Positions 22,400 through 34,306 of a DNA stretch of 64,000 bases are shown piece by piece. The notes under the pieces are model-generated. The model worked only from the letters and a program-made list of their open reading frames with translations, made no database searches and was not told the DNA's origin. A program made the position numbers and the translations under genes. Positions within the stretch are counted from its first letter, which is position 1, and each line of letters opens with the position of its first letter. This DNA is from Armigeres subalbatus (Eukaryota > Arthropoda > Insecta > Diptera > Culicidae): positions 247,736,096 through 247,800,095 of the forward strand of contig NC_085141.1 of the NCBI RefSeq assembly GCF_024139115.2, given 5' to 3'.

Positions 22400-23195
22400 A
22401 CAGCTGAATAATATTCTAAGTTTCTTTGTTTTTTATATTTTCGCAGGTACGTTTGATATTCATCTTCAGTCCCATCAAGTAGTGGAACAAGGTAAATGTC
22501 TAATTATATAGCAGTTTATTAGTTCTCAAAACTAAATATTTATATGGTAAGATCACTGCTTGAGACAGTTTGAAATGTAAAGAAGACCATCATAAAACAC
22601 TAAAACCGTTCACACGAATTCTCGAGTTAAATGGCTTAAGCGCCACTCTCCAAGAGAGACCTCCAGTCACGTTTTGTTTGCCTGATTTTAGAAACTGTTT
22701 GGCTTAGGAACAACTCTTGAACAAAGTTGGCAAAATATCTGTAACATAAACTAAATTTTCTTTTCTTCGTCAGCTGGGGTATCCTGCCGTTCTTCGCATA
22801 TTTATACCAAATTCAAAATACGCGAAAGGCAAAACAAGTAACTGGGAAACACGCATTTGAAATTAGACCCCAATTTCCATAGCTGGCGGACAACTCGTTT
22901 TTCAGATATTGATTCGTCTTCTGGCCACTTCCGGAAAAATTCAGAAGTCGAAGGAAGCGGTTGTGAAGTTTGTTTCATATGTTGAAGTTCGTTACCAAAG
23001 TTGTTAGTTGTACGCACATTTCGACTTTTAGAAATCAGATCGAAAAAAAAAACAATCATAGGTTTGCGTCTAATATAATTTTGAACCTTATTATTCAGGT
23101 TGCGGAACTGGTTCCGGGGTAGACCTGTGCACCGATTGCAATTTAATAGACTGCGGCGCGATGAATAATTTTGAGTTAGCGGTGGCGGCGTCCCA
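22400..23195. other. Non-coding, nothing recognised
   Basis: A TTTTCGCAG|GTACG site near 22446 looks like a splice acceptor, but no coding exon with a recognisable product follows it. No repeat family identified. Confidence 0.3.
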
Positions 23196-23465
23196 CCATT
23201 ATTTCCTTCGGAAGTTCCTTTAGAAATTCCTCCGGAAGTTCTTTTAAAAATTCCTCCAGAAAATCTTTCAGAGATTCCTTTAGAAGTTCCTTCAGGACTT
23301 CCTCTGAAAGTTCCTTAAGGAATGTTTCCGGAAGTTTCTTCAGGAATACCTCCGGAAGTTCCTTCAGGAAATTCTCTGGAAGTTCTTCCAGGAAGTCCAG
23401 GAAGTCCTTCAGAAATTCATTCGAAAGTTCATTTAGCAAATCCTCCGGAAGTTCCTTAAGGACAT
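23196..23465 (-). repeat. Short minisatellite of the GGAACTTCCGGAGGAATT family, inverted
   Basis: About 10 degenerate units of roughly 24-30 bp (GGAAGTTCCTTCAGGAA on the plus strand) are the reverse complement of the unit in the large array at 62155. The minus-strand frame translating to KELPEEFL-type repeats is read-through, not a gene. Confidence 0.8.
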
Positions 23466-23990
23466 AGTTGGAAGAGTACCACGATGGCAGCCAATATGGC
23501 ACCGGACCTTCCACTGGCCAACCCCACACCTCCCGCACTCCTCTCCCACCAACATTCGAATGCATCGAACAGCATCGAACAAAAGTTTAATATTCAAATT
23601 ACTAACCTGTTCACAACACATTTCCTTACTTCCCGTGATAATGAACATGTTTCTTCAATGAATCCTATGTATTCCGGCTTGAATTGTAGCATAAATCAGC
23701 AGTTTCGTGCCAATTTAATAGCCGTTCGCGATTTGGTGCGTTCATCACTGCACTTCACTTCTTCTCAAAGGGCATTGGAAAAATCAATTTTTTACTCACT
23801 TCTCCGCACATGAGCAGCCCGAAATGTTGATAGAATGCAAATTAAACACCACTTTTTGGAATCACTCACTTATTTGAACCGAAAACTTAGTATAAACTGC
23901 TAGTTTTGCCCGAAAAAACGATTAAAAACTGATCGCGGAGCGAATGTAAACACCGCGGTGCACCGGCACCGGCAGCAGCAAACTAATAAG

Positions 23991-24840
23991 TAGGGTGGCT
24001 CAAAAAATAATTTTGCTTCGCCACGCTCAGTTGATTATGATTTATAATTTGGGTGTCATCCAAGGGTTTGGGCTGGTTTGAATAGAGGCTTACCGTGCGC
24101 AGGTCGTTTCAGGTTTGTATGACAGTTGATATGGCGAGGTTGAATTTAACATTATTCTGATTCTGGCACCCCGTCATTGGGCGATGGCGAGGGGCGAGCC
24201 CATATGACTGGATGAAATATTTAAGAGCTTCAACTCCATAGACAATCCATATTGAATGGTCGTTCCAATAGTTCGGAGTCGATTTTAATCGAGGTTGCGA
24301 TTCTTTCGCATGATAATTAGGCTTCTCAGAAGGCATCAGTGAAACGTGCAATTCAACAAAATACCCAGAATTTGTCTGTGATATCTATCGCACCAGGGGC
24401 AGATACTTCTAGTCTAGTCTAGTCTACACTATCGTACCAGGAGCAGATACTTCATACAAAAAGTGTGACATAAGGGTGAGTGGAGTATAAAATGCTATAT
24501 TTGCGTTACGTAATCAATGGATCTTTCCTGCGGTGCGGTTTTCTTTCACTGAAGTCGCTGGAATGTTGCTTTCAGCTATGTGGGTTCTCTTTTCGCCAGC
24601 GTTTGGAGAAAGCGCCGTAGCCAGTGTAATAAAGGTTTAGTTTCCCATTCTAGTTTTCATACAGTTGTCTAGGGCCGAAAACCTCATTAACAAAGACAAT
24701 AAAAAAAATAGTTTTCATACAAACTTAAACCGGCTTGCGCTCAACCAGTTTTTGTTCAAATCGGTTTTTTGAGGACACTCGGAGCATGGGACGGAATCGA
24801 GTGAGCGTGGTGGTGCTGGGTCGTTTTTTGAACCACCCTA
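23991..24840. mobile_element. 850-bp TIR element, TAGGGTGG termini
   Basis: Left end TAGGGTGGCTCAAAAAATAA and right end complement of TAGGGTGGTTCAAAAAACGA; pairing continues to CACGCTCA, about 48 bp inward. Flanks CTAATAAG (23983-23990) and CTAATATT (24841-24848) agree at six of eight positions, so an 8-bp duplication is possible. No transposase is visible. It contains the micro-insertion at 24664-24708 and two copies of a GCAGATACTTC word near 24400 and 24443. Confidence 0.75.
24664..24708 (+). mobile_element. 45-bp retroposed 3' end with 13-bp target duplication
   Basis: Direct repeats TAGTTTTCATACA at 24651-24663 and 24709-24721 bracket only 45 bp: CTAGGGCCGAAAACCTC followed by an adenine-rich tail with ACAATAAAAAAAA. 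This is an extremely 5'-truncated retroposition. The same 3' consensus appears at 52801-52858 and 55961-56015. Confidence 0.8.
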
Positions 24841-24979
24841 CTAATATTCTTTGTTTTTTTTTATAAATACGACACCAATACTACTACAGTATATGAAAGT
24901 TTTTATTGTACCAATACTATCAAAGCTTTGTTTTGGTACTCAACCCACCTTCACCTTAAGCAATTTCTACGGAGGCTCT

Positions 24980-25310
24980 TTACAGCAGTTACTCCGGAAG
25001 TTCCTCCGGAAGTTACTTCAGGGATTCCTGAAGAAATTTCAGGAGCAATTTCTGAAGGAACTTTTAGAGGAATTCCTGGAAGAACTGTGAGAATAACTCC
25101 TGAAGGAACTTCCGGAGAAATTCTGGAAGGAACCTCTGGAGGAGTTCTTGACGGAATTTCTGAAGGAATTCCTGTAAGAACTTGTGGAGGAATTCCTGAA
25201 GGAACTTCCGAGGGAATTCCTGAAGGAACTCCTGGAGGAATTCCTAAAGGAACTTCCAGAGGAATCCTGAAGGTACTTCCGGAGGAATCCTGAAGGATCT
25301 TCCGAAAGAA
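24980..25310 (+). repeat. Short minisatellite of the GGAACTTCCGGAGGAATT family
   Basis: About 12 units of 24-30 bp (GGAATTCCTGAAGGAACT) lie in the same orientation as the array at 62155 and opposite to 23196-23465. The 121-codon plus frame is repeat read-through (PEGTSGGI-like). Confidence 0.85.
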
Positions 25311-26640
25311 CAGGACATCACATCTTCGGTCACTTGATTATTTGCCGCTGAAACAAGATAGACGCCCTCCATTCGAATGCATTTTTGCTGCGCCCACCTC
25401 CGCTTTTATTGTATAACCCCCTAGGCTACTCTCAGTCGATTCTGGGTATCTGCAGGGTCGGAACACACTATTCAACACTCACAGTCACTCACTATTCCAC
25501 TTCTAGCAGGAGCTTACTATTAGGGCAGACCCATAAACAAGTTTGAGGATGGCGTCCTCAAATAACCCTCTGTGGAAATTTTGCTCAAAAGCCACGCTGC
25601 CAAGTCAATCTAGGCGAACCGTAAAGCGAGGGAGGTTTGATAACTTCTTTTTCGAGTTCGATGAGTTTGAAACTAAACAAAACGAGTAGTGACTCTTTTC
25701 AACTAACTGATGTGAACTGCTCAATTTCGTAGATTTACATGCGCATTTTTATATTTTAAGCTAATTTACATAAATTGGGAGAACGATTATGCCATGGCTT
25801 ACATAACTATTGTGACGTCACAAATTGATCTACTTGCGATTGTGTTTGCAGCGTTGGGATTAGCGGAGTATTGACCGTGTACAGATGATACAGTGGAGCG
25901 ACGGTGGGTGGGCGAAGCCGCTACGTTATACGGTGCTCGTATCGATCTCTCCGTGAGTCTGTACCGGAATTGCATGCATCGGCGCTGGGGTTTAGGTCGG
26001 AAGGGGAATTCTACAATCCTCGAATTCCGCCGGGCTATTACCAATTGTAGCCGTTTGTTGTGTCACGGGCGATCATTTACCGAGTCGCCCAGATGAAGAC
26101 GGATTACAGATGGCGGACTCCGGGCCTGCGAGTAGTTTGCACACTCCAACAATAGTCGGTAGTAGCTTCGGCTTTGTCTTTCCGACCGGTATTGTCCTCG
26201 GAAATTAAGATGGCGTCCTTCCCCGACAATAACTGGATGAGACAAAGGAAAGAAAAAAGGCCCTTTATGGACCTTTTTCTCCTAGATTTTTTCTCACTTC
26301 TAACGTGTGACACGTGTAAGACGAAGGTGGTTTACCTTACCCTTTTAATACAGTTGGCTAATTTTCCTACACAATGTCTACCACGCTGGTCTTGTTTTAG
26401 TGTAGACCTTACAGGCACACAACAGATGCTGTCCAAAAACCACTACTTGATCTTCGCAATGTATGCGGAAATTACTATTTTAAAACCGCGCGCACTAACC
26501 ACTCGCTTGTGCGGTCCGGTCCGAATTAATTTGGCGAGCGCTAAATTGCCAAGCTCGATCTTAACATTTCCACCTAAATACGAGCATATCCCGAATTTGC
26601 CGTATTTGAGTATTTAGGATATTCGGGAATGCCATACCCC
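25311..26640. other. GC-richer non-repeat stretch, no gene recognised
   Basis: Frames up to 147 codons overlap on both strands without domain signatures. A TTTGCAG|CGTTGGG acceptor-like site lies near 25850. Whether this holds an exon cannot be judged by eye. Confidence 0.3.
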
Positions 26641-27476
26641 CGTAGTTCATTTGTGGGTTACTGCCACGATGAGAAACCGCTCAAACCGCTGTCAACAGAT
26701 TGCTTACTTTGTGAGTGGTACCGATAGAGTGGGTTGGGATTTGGGAGAAAGAGCACCATTCTATTTCGCTTCATAAGCATAACGCAGGGTTGCATCTGTG
26801 AGGCGGAATAATAATAATATTGTGATAGAGTCTCAAGTTCCACTTTGAAACCATCGGTTACAATTGCTACCAACTCCAACTTTTTTCCGTAGCCAAGCGT
26901 TTATCGGTTGCACTTTGATGATATTTTGTCTCTGCTATACCTTATCTTGTATAAAATAGTGAATCGATTTTTAAGTGGACAATGAATCTGTGGACAATGA
27001 ATATGTTTATGTTGTGTTTATGTTTTATGCTTAGTGTACTTACTAACTATGTTCGGTTTTGTTGTCACATTAGCCCTCAGCATAGGACCTATTTGTCACC
27101 ACAATTCGCTACAACAGGAAAAACAACGTTATCCGAAGCACTCACTGTGTAGGCGGTCAATTTTGGATCAATTAAACTTACTTAGCCCTGTCTTGTGTGA
27201 GGTAGGGAGGAAATTGGAATTGACCCGGCTTGCAGAAATCTTTGGTGCACCTTTTTATTTGGCGCCACTTACTCTGGTTGTGTTGATTTGTGTTGTGATG
27301 GCTGTCATATGTGTTGATCGGCTCTCCTACATCTATTGTTTTTCAATGTATGTAGTATGCTCGTACTGCTCAGATTGTTTGTGTCTGTCCGTTTATTGAC
27401 TGTGTGTTGTGTGAACTGAGGATTAGATCCCTTCCCTTAAGGTGCACGATGTTGATGTCTGTGCTTGTGATGCACA
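26641..27476 (-). mobile_element. Probable 3' region of the Jockey/CR1-type retrotransposon
   Basis: This lies beyond the TIR element at 27479-28833 on the 3' side of the minus-strand reverse transcriptase frame, so it should hold the displaced 3' end. A TTATTATTATT-type run (minus-strand TAA/AAT repeat) occurs near 26808-26822 and could mark the terminus. No coding signature remains. The assignment follows from position only. Confidence 0.35.
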
Positions 27477-27478
27477 TA

Positions 27479-28833
27479 GGGACGTTCCGATACTTCCGAT
27501 ATATCGGAATATCGATATTTTTGTTTCGATATCCGATATTTTTGTATCGATATTTTGTTTTCAAAATATCGGTCATATCGATATTTTTTCTTTCGATATC
27601 AATATATTGAATCCGAACAAAGCAACAGAAAAGAAATAATTGCACTGTATTTTGTAAAAAAAAAACACTTCAAAATGGATTGGAATATCGTATTTTTAAT
27701 GGTTCAGATAATTTTTCTCGGAGCATTTGGTGTGAAGTGTGCGCTTCCATCACAAATAGTTTTGACAACTTGACACTTTGCATTGATGCGCCGTTGTGTA
27801 ACATTTGCCATGCCACTGGTCCTTGAATCCTTTCACGGATTTAATTATATATTTGACGTGTTCTTATGATAAATTAGATGAATTAACTTGAGAAACCAAG
27901 AAGATATTTATGGAAATGGAAATTTACAAAAAAATTCTTTTAGAAATTCAAAAAAATTCCCCGTACGAATTCAAGAGAATTTCCTTGGGGAATTAAAAAT
28001 ATTTCTGCAAGTTTTCCGATGAAAATTTTGATTTTTTTTCTGACGGCAGTTTTAGCGTAAGTTTTGATGAGAATTTCCTGCCGAAACTCAAGGGAACTCG
28101 TGTGAAACAAAAACATAATTTTTCGTGAAAGTTTATGAGAATTTTCTTTTTTAGTTAGTTCTCGTGAAAATTCAGATTTTTCTTGAAACATTAAATTAAA
28201 AAAAAAAAAAAAACTTCCGTTAAAATTCGGAAGAGAGAATTTTCTGCTGTTAAGAATCAGAATAACCAGAGGAAAAATACAAAAAAAATGTCTCGAAACT
28301 TCAGATGATTTTTTTGAGTGAAATAGTGATGTCAGTATCATGCCAAAAACGCCGCCGCTAGCGGTTAAAACTACGACGAATGCCGCCACCGATGATTCTT
28401 GGACTGGCACACTCTAGAAGCAGATTGGATTAAGTAATAGATAAAAAGTTTTGTTTAGTTTATTTAAAATAATCACGTGAACTTTTTACATCAATTTCTA
28501 ATAATTATTGATAATAGAGTGCGTGATCTCTCATGTTTCGGACAGCAGAACGATCGTGCGGTCGGCCGAATTATTGTGTTCTGCATTGCGCGGCCGGTAA
28601 TAAAATTAATCAGTTCAGTGCGTGATCTCTCATGTTTCGGACAGCAGAACGATCGTGCGGCCGGTAATAAAATTAATCAGTTCAGTGCGTGATCTCTCAT
28701 GTTTCGGACAGCAGAACGAACGTGCGGTAGACCGAATTATTGTGTTCTGCATTGCGCGGCCGGTAATAAAATTAATCAGTTCAGTGATTAAAAATATCGA
28801 TATTCCGATATATCGGAAGTATCGGAACGTCCC
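27479..28833. mobile_element. TA-flanked TIR element, GGGACGTTCCGATA family, copy 2
   Basis: Same termini as 4232-5327, with TA at 27477-27478 and 28834-28835. The two copies share internal segments, for example GGACTGGCACACTCTAGA near 28400. This copy is longer, mainly because of a tandem internal repeat at 28519-28797. It interrupts the 3' end of the minus-strand retrotransposon frame. No transposase is visible. Confidence 0.85.
28519..28797 (+). repeat. Three tandem units inside TIR element copy 2
   Basis: Units begin GTGCGTGATCTCTCATGTTT at 28519, 28618 and 28685. The first and third are full (about 99 bp); the second is 67 bp because it lacks the GGCCGAATTATTGTG segment. Copy 1 lacks this tandem region. 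Confidence 0.85.
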
Positions 28834-28835
28834 TA

Positions 28836-31800
28836 AGTCAATAGTTTCGCAGTGTTGATTGTAAACGGCCATCATTCGGTTGAGAGGCCCAAATTTGGCG
28901 TAATTTGTTCGGCAGTGGTTGGTTAAAAATAATGTTCTATGTCGAAGTAGCCGAGAAGGTATGTAAAAGTTAAATTTCGATAAAATTTCAGTTGAATCAA
29001 CACGTTGAGAAACTATATCGTTAACAAATGAAACCGTTGCACATTCTCGACGCTCTTTCAAAGTTTGTATATTTATAAGCATGCAACGTGCTTCATAAGA
29101 TGGAAGAGGAAATGACGTCCAACCTAATTTACGAAGAGCGTATAATAGAAATTGTTTTTGTACTGACTCTATTCTTTCTTCATGTGTGGTTGTATAAGGC
29201 GACCATACAATGCCTAAATATTCCAGTATAGATCGTACATATGGAATATATAGTATTTTGATTGTAATAGGGATCCTGAAAGTTGAAGCAAAAACGCTTG
29301 ATAAAAGCCTAGCATATTATTAGCTTTGTGGATGATTGTGTTATAGTCATCAACAAGAGTTAGTTTCGAATCTAAGATCACTCCTTAATCCCTAACTCTT
29401 TCGTATCTTTCTACAGTATTGTTCCCTAATACAATTTGTGTATTTGGTGTTATTCTTTTTCTGCTGAATGATATTATGTTGCATTTCTTAACATTCAGTT
29501 GCAATAGGCTTTTCTGCACCATGTATAGAACATGTGTATTTCATTCTGGAATATGATTATGCCGTCTTCATTTTTTATTTCCATAAGGGGTCATTCAACA
29601 ATGATGTCACATGTTTTAGGGGGGAGGGGGTCTAAGATTTAGTGACACTACATATATTGGGTATACAAAAGAGCGTGACAGAGGGGGGAGGGGGGTCTAG
29701 AAATCTCAAAAAGTAGTGGACGTCATAGTTGAATCGCCCCTAAATAGCTTTATGTCATCGGCATAAATTAAAATCTTTATATTTTTGAGAATGAAGGTAA
29801 TGTCATTTACATATAATATAAATAAAAGAGGGTCACGATGGGAGCCTTGTGGAACTCCTGAAGTGACTTGAATGGGACTGGATTTCTTTCCGTTAAATTT
29901 TATTATTTGTTGCCGGTCTGTGAGATAAGATTCAAGCCATCTAAGGAGTCCTGGCTCAATTCCAATTTTTTGCAATTTGAAGAGTAACATTGGAATGTCA
30001 ATACGAGCAAACTCCTTGCTGACGTCAGTGTATAGAGCTTCCACGTTGTTACCAGGATCCATTGCATTAAGAGAATAGTCAATTAATTCTATTAAATTTG
30101 TAGCGGTAGAGCGACCTTTGAAATATGGATGCTGCTTAATCGTGATTATGTTTTTAGGTGGAGAAAGTAATTTTCATTGATAATGGATTCAAAAAGTTTG
30201 GGAATGCAAGAGATAATGGCTATTCCACGGTAATTACGAATGTCAGATTTTTTGCCTGATTTGAAGATAGGCACAAGATAGGAGCTTTTCCATACCCTGG
30301 GAAAATTTCCGGATTCCAATGACAATCTGAAGAGCCAAAACAAAGGTGCAGTCAGCTCTTTAGCCAGACTCTTCATAAATATCGGTGGAATACCATCAGG
30401 ACCAGGGCCTTTAGATGCATCTAAGTTTTTTAAAGCGTTTAGAATATCGTTCACCATGATCTGATTAACACCGATATCCGTAGCGAATTCTGGGATAGGC
30501 GCAAAAAAATCTAGGTCGCGATCTTGTTCCGAAAAGGTGGTGTATATTTCTTGGAAGAAATCTCCAAAAAGATTACAGATATCTTCCGAGCAATTACCGA
30601 CGCGTTCGTCTAAATACATGGTTGACGGAAAATTGTCTGATTTTAATTTTGATTTTACGTAATTGAAGAAGTTCTTTGGACATGACTTTATTTCGTTTTC
30701 TGTTTTCGTGTTGTGTTCTTCAAATGCTACATCAATTGCTAATTTTAATTGATCGCAGATGTTCAAATATTTTTCCAAATTTTCATTCGTCTTGTCTAGC
30801 TTGTAAGTTTTATGTAATTTTTGTTTGCGATTCTTTAAATTTTTTATTTGCCTATTGTACCAAATTGGATATTTTGAATTTCCGCTCCGTCGTTTTCTTC
30901 TTTTTGGGACCTCGTCAATAATAATGTTATAAAAGACATCAACGGAAGATTCAATATTACCTTCATTCTCTAAAATTTGCTTCCAGTTAAATCTACTTAG
31001 CTTATGTCTTATGTTGTCATAGTTTGCTTTATTGTATTCAAGGACTTCTTCAAAGTCACAGTCGCTGGGTTTTTGATACTCATGAACGAACAAAGAGTAT
31101 TCGATTGCCGTGTGGAATGTTTCGATTTTCCATAAGGGATTCAATGAGTCAGACACACAGAAATCTTCTTGAATATTCGTTAGTAGTAGATCAAGGTAAC
31201 AGTTCTGCTGATTGATTTGGTTAAGTCCTAGGCTAGCAGTTCTGTCAAATATAAACATAAGTGTTTCATTTTCCCCAGCGACTGGAAGTAGAATTTGTTC
31301 GTTCTCTGAATCCGGAATAAAGTCAACGGTGCGTTGGTTAAAGTCTCCGTAAATATGTACTTTGACTTCAGGTGGAAGTCCCGATAAAATTTCTTCTGCA
31401 GTTTTTAAAAAACTTTCATAAGATGTTGTTTGCGCATGTTCCGGTGGGAAATACACAGAGGAGAAAACATGGGTTTCTCCTGCAATGTTAGATTTCACCC
31501 AAACATGCTCAAAGTTCTTATATTTTTTGGTAGTTATTATTTCTGAATCAAAATTGCTAGAGATTGCGATTAGAACTCCACCGCCAGACTTTTTTTTAGA
31601 TTCTAAGAAATCGCGATCGTCCCTGAATACATTAAAGCTGCTTCCAAAAAGTTCTTCACTATTCACGCTTTCATCCCAGCTGGTTTCAGTTGCCAAAATA
31701 ACCGAGAAGGACGAGCTTAAGATGTTATTATGAATTTCCTTCATTTTAGCTGGGCTTTTCATGCGATTGAAATTTTGACAGTAAATCAAAACTTCAGTGG

Positions 31801-31865
31801 CATTCTGTTTTGATGAAAACTTGTTGGAAGCACGTTGGTTGTTAAAATATTTACCCTGTTGGTCG
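28836..31865 (-). pseudogene. Jockey/CR1-type non-LTR retrotransposon ORF2 (endonuclease-reverse transcriptase), broken
   Basis: The longest open part, about 31865-30146, holds the endonuclease (IYCQNFNRM, LATETSWDE, HIYGDFNQR) and the start of the reverse transcriptase (KGPGPDGIPP, LVPIFKSGKKSDIRNYR). A shift near 30146 moves the rest to another frame: TSGVPQGSHRDPLLF and the catalytic IYADDIKLF at about 29750. A 155-bp MITE then cuts the frame, which continues to about 28840 before the larger TIR element. The usual endonuclease SDH reads TFH here, so the nuclease may be dead. The open frame continues upstream of the first TTG-encoded residue, so the true start is unclear. Clade assignment is from motif style. 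Confidence 0.75.
29586..29740. mobile_element. 155-bp TA-flanked MITE inside ORF2
   Basis: Ends AGGGGTCATTCAACAATGATG and the complement of GGGGCGATTCAACTATGACG, flanked by TA at 29584-29585 and 29741-29742. The retrotransposon frame reads ...DDIKLF on one side and MEIKNED on the other, locating the insertion within the palm domain. Guanine-rich runs occur near 29620 and 29685. Confidence 0.8.
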
Positions 31866-31889
31866 ATAAGATAGTGCTATTTTCTTCAG

Positions 31890-33504
31890 CCGAAGAAGGC
31901 GTCCTTACTTGCGAAAATTTCCGGGGGAAGGAGAGTGGTACCTCGTTGTGCTCTCCCGTAGTTGCTGCAGGCGATGTGTCCGCTCGCTGGACAGGTATTG
32001 TCGGTATGACTGTAGATCAGCTGCAGCTTCTGCTGGCCCAATTCCGTATTCCTGATGTACTTGGATGAATATTTGATGTAGATGTTCTGGTGCAGTCGGC
32101 AGTCCTTCAGATGCAAAGAGCATCCTGATGCTCGTTGGAGTCATTCCCTCGACGCATACATTAGCAGACTGGTCCTTCATGTATGCCAAAAACAACCGGA
32201 CAACCTTCATAATCCTCGGGTCACGTGGTCTGGCTTTAAGGAAACGGCCGTCTCCTTCGGTGGATAGCTGAGTGAGACGGACGATGGGTGGTCTCATCGG
32301 ATCTGAAATTGGCTGGCAGGATTCGGTAGCTGGATTTCCTGTTGTTGTTGGTGTTGTTGGTGATGTTGTTGTTTTTGATGATTTTGTTTTTGTTGTTGTC
32401 GTAGATGTTGTTGTTGTTGCTGGTGCTGTTGCTGAAGGCTTTGCAGATTTCCGATATTTGGTTCACTCTGTTGGTTGAGGATTGGTGGAGGTGTGGGTTT
32501 TGTTTTTTTGGCCGGGTTTATCGTTTCACCTTTTTTGAAATTGATGAACGATTTTGCAGCAGGAGCAGAGAGAGCTGCAATTGGGTGGTCTGTACATGCT
32601 GGGGGTCCGGAAAATTGATGCTTTGCCATTACGAGCAGCTGTTTGTCTGTAGATTTGTTGTTATTGTTGTTGTTTTTGCTGGTGTAGGAAGTTGTAACGT
32701 TGTTTTTGCTTCTTATTGGTGGAGCTTTTGTTTATGATGTCTTTACTGTTAGTCGCCTTTTCAGTCAATGGATTATTGGTGAGGGTGTTTCTGGAGATTT
32801 CATGCTGCCGGTATTCTTCCAGTTTTTCCAGTCTGGGCTCCAGCTGCATTTTTCCTGGCAGAAAGCATTTCCAACCAGCTTTATTGAGGTGTCTAACACA
32901 ACTTCCCTTTACTTGCGCCATTTTTGCGCGTCGCTCAGCGAAAAGCTCTGCAATGGCATCACGCGAAATTTTCTGCCGGGCAGGAGATGGGTTTGGTTGG
33001 TGCTGTTTTACTTTGATGTTGAGTGGAGATTGTGGATTGTGAGCCCCAGCAACTAAATTATTTTCAGTGGAGTTTTGTCTTGGGATTCCTCTGCTAGTTC
33101 ATCCGCCAAAGTCTTGTTTGCGAGCGTTGAGATTTTATCAGTACTGCAGTCAATATTGGAAATAGCAGCAGAAACTGACCTGACCTCCTCTAAAAGTTGC
33201 TCACTCAAAGAAATTAAGTGAGGGAAGTCTCCAGTTGTGTTTCGTTTTGCTACTGCTGATGTAATTTCAGTTATTGCCGCAGTCACAGCTGACTTGGTTA
33301 AAGTTACCAAGTCGCTCTTGACTTCATTCATGAGGTCCGGCAGCAAGTCTGTTGAGTGTTCTGCTTCCGTTGTTGTTGTTGTTGCTGTTGTTGTTGCAGC
33401 TGCTGCCGAATTGGCGGTCTTTTCCACAGTCGTACAGGTGAATGCTGAAGGTGTGTCAAGTAGGGCTGATAATTTATTTTTTATTTCCGTAGCACTATTT
33501 TAAG
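31890..33504 (-). pseudogene. ORF1 of the Jockey/CR1-type retrotransposon, truncated and broken
   Basis: Minus-strand frames run from 33504 through a threonine/alanine-rich N-terminal part (TTTATTTTTEAEHS), a middle part with KGSCVRHLNKAGWKCFLPGK near 32900, and a glutamine-rich stretch encoded by the GTT/GCT-rich tract at 32340-32450. They end in a part with VRLFLAYMKDQSANVCVEG near 32190. At least two shifts and several stops separate these. No zinc knuckle is visible, unlike the ORF1 at 47847. The frame stays open up to about 33504 and is cut there by the GATCCG-rich MITE, so the N-terminus is missing. The role is inferred from position upstream of ORF2. Confidence 0.6.
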
Positions 33505-33812
33505 ATCCGGGACCGCTCGAATGATCTGGATCTTTGATGTGAGCGAATGATTCGTAGCTCACTTTTCAAAAGATCCGGTTCACCAGATCAGCAAGTTATC
33601 GGAACATTTGTAAGAAAATGACAATTTTCCCCAAAATCAAAGAGACCGTCTACTAATTATTCTATGAACAGATCAATGGTGAGAGCCATTTGACAAATTT
33701 GCTATCTCCTTATGTTCCCAAGATCCGATCCGTATGAAAGATCCGGATCATTAGACTGAATGATCCAGATCTGATCCGTTCAACGAAGTGATCCGTTTTG
33801 CTCATCTCTAGT
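33502..33812. mobile_element. GATCCG-rich non-autonomous element
   Basis: Dense GATCCGGATC, GATCTGGATC and CCAGATC words fill the segment in inverted arrangement. The right edge is AGAGATGAGCAAAACGG on the minus strand, hAT-like in style. The left edge is less certain and adjoins the truncated ORF1. No target duplication was found. Confidence 0.55.
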
Positions 33813-34290
33813 ATGTTTACAGCACTTTTTACAGCATATTTTTTTAAATGTGTTGGAGAAAACTCGACTCGGACTCCTACCTCACCCAACCAGCGGATGG
33901 CAGATTTTAATACATTTCTGCATAAGAACCTTACAGAAGCTGTATAATAATTCGGCATATACAATTTCGGAAGATTTTAATATAATTTTTGTATTGAAAT
34001 GATACAGATTTGTATTATTTAAATACAATATTTGTATAAAAAGCTTACAGAATTGTATACATATGCCAAGATTTTATACAATGATTACCAGATTTGTTTT
34101 TTGAGTGTCCCAGTGCACAGAGGGGGCAAAACTAAATTCCTTACTCAACAATATCTAATCAAACAAAAAGTTACAAATTTATGTTAAATAAAAAAATTTA
34201 GTCTTTCTTGTATTCATCATTTTGTTTGTTCAATAATCATCCGGGAATAACATCACGCTATATCCATGCTGAGCTGCAAAGTCGCCGTGA
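33813..34290. other. AT-rich non-coding
   Basis: A partial inverted pair around 33925-33965 (CCTTACAGAAGCTGTATAATA) and 34040-34070 (GCTTACAGAATTGTATAC-like) may be a decayed short TIR element. Nothing else is recognised. Confidence 0.3.
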
Positions 34291-34306
34291 ATATCATCGT
34301 AGATGT

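Noticed and set aside
25893..26617. Frames near the TTTGCAG acceptor-like site as coding exons
   Set aside because: No recognisable protein, frames conflict between strands, and no consistent codon pattern was visible.
32294..32629. Glutamine-rich protein as a host transcription factor
   Set aside because: It lies in frame context upstream of a reverse transcriptase ORF2 on the same strand and is better read as retroelement ORF1.
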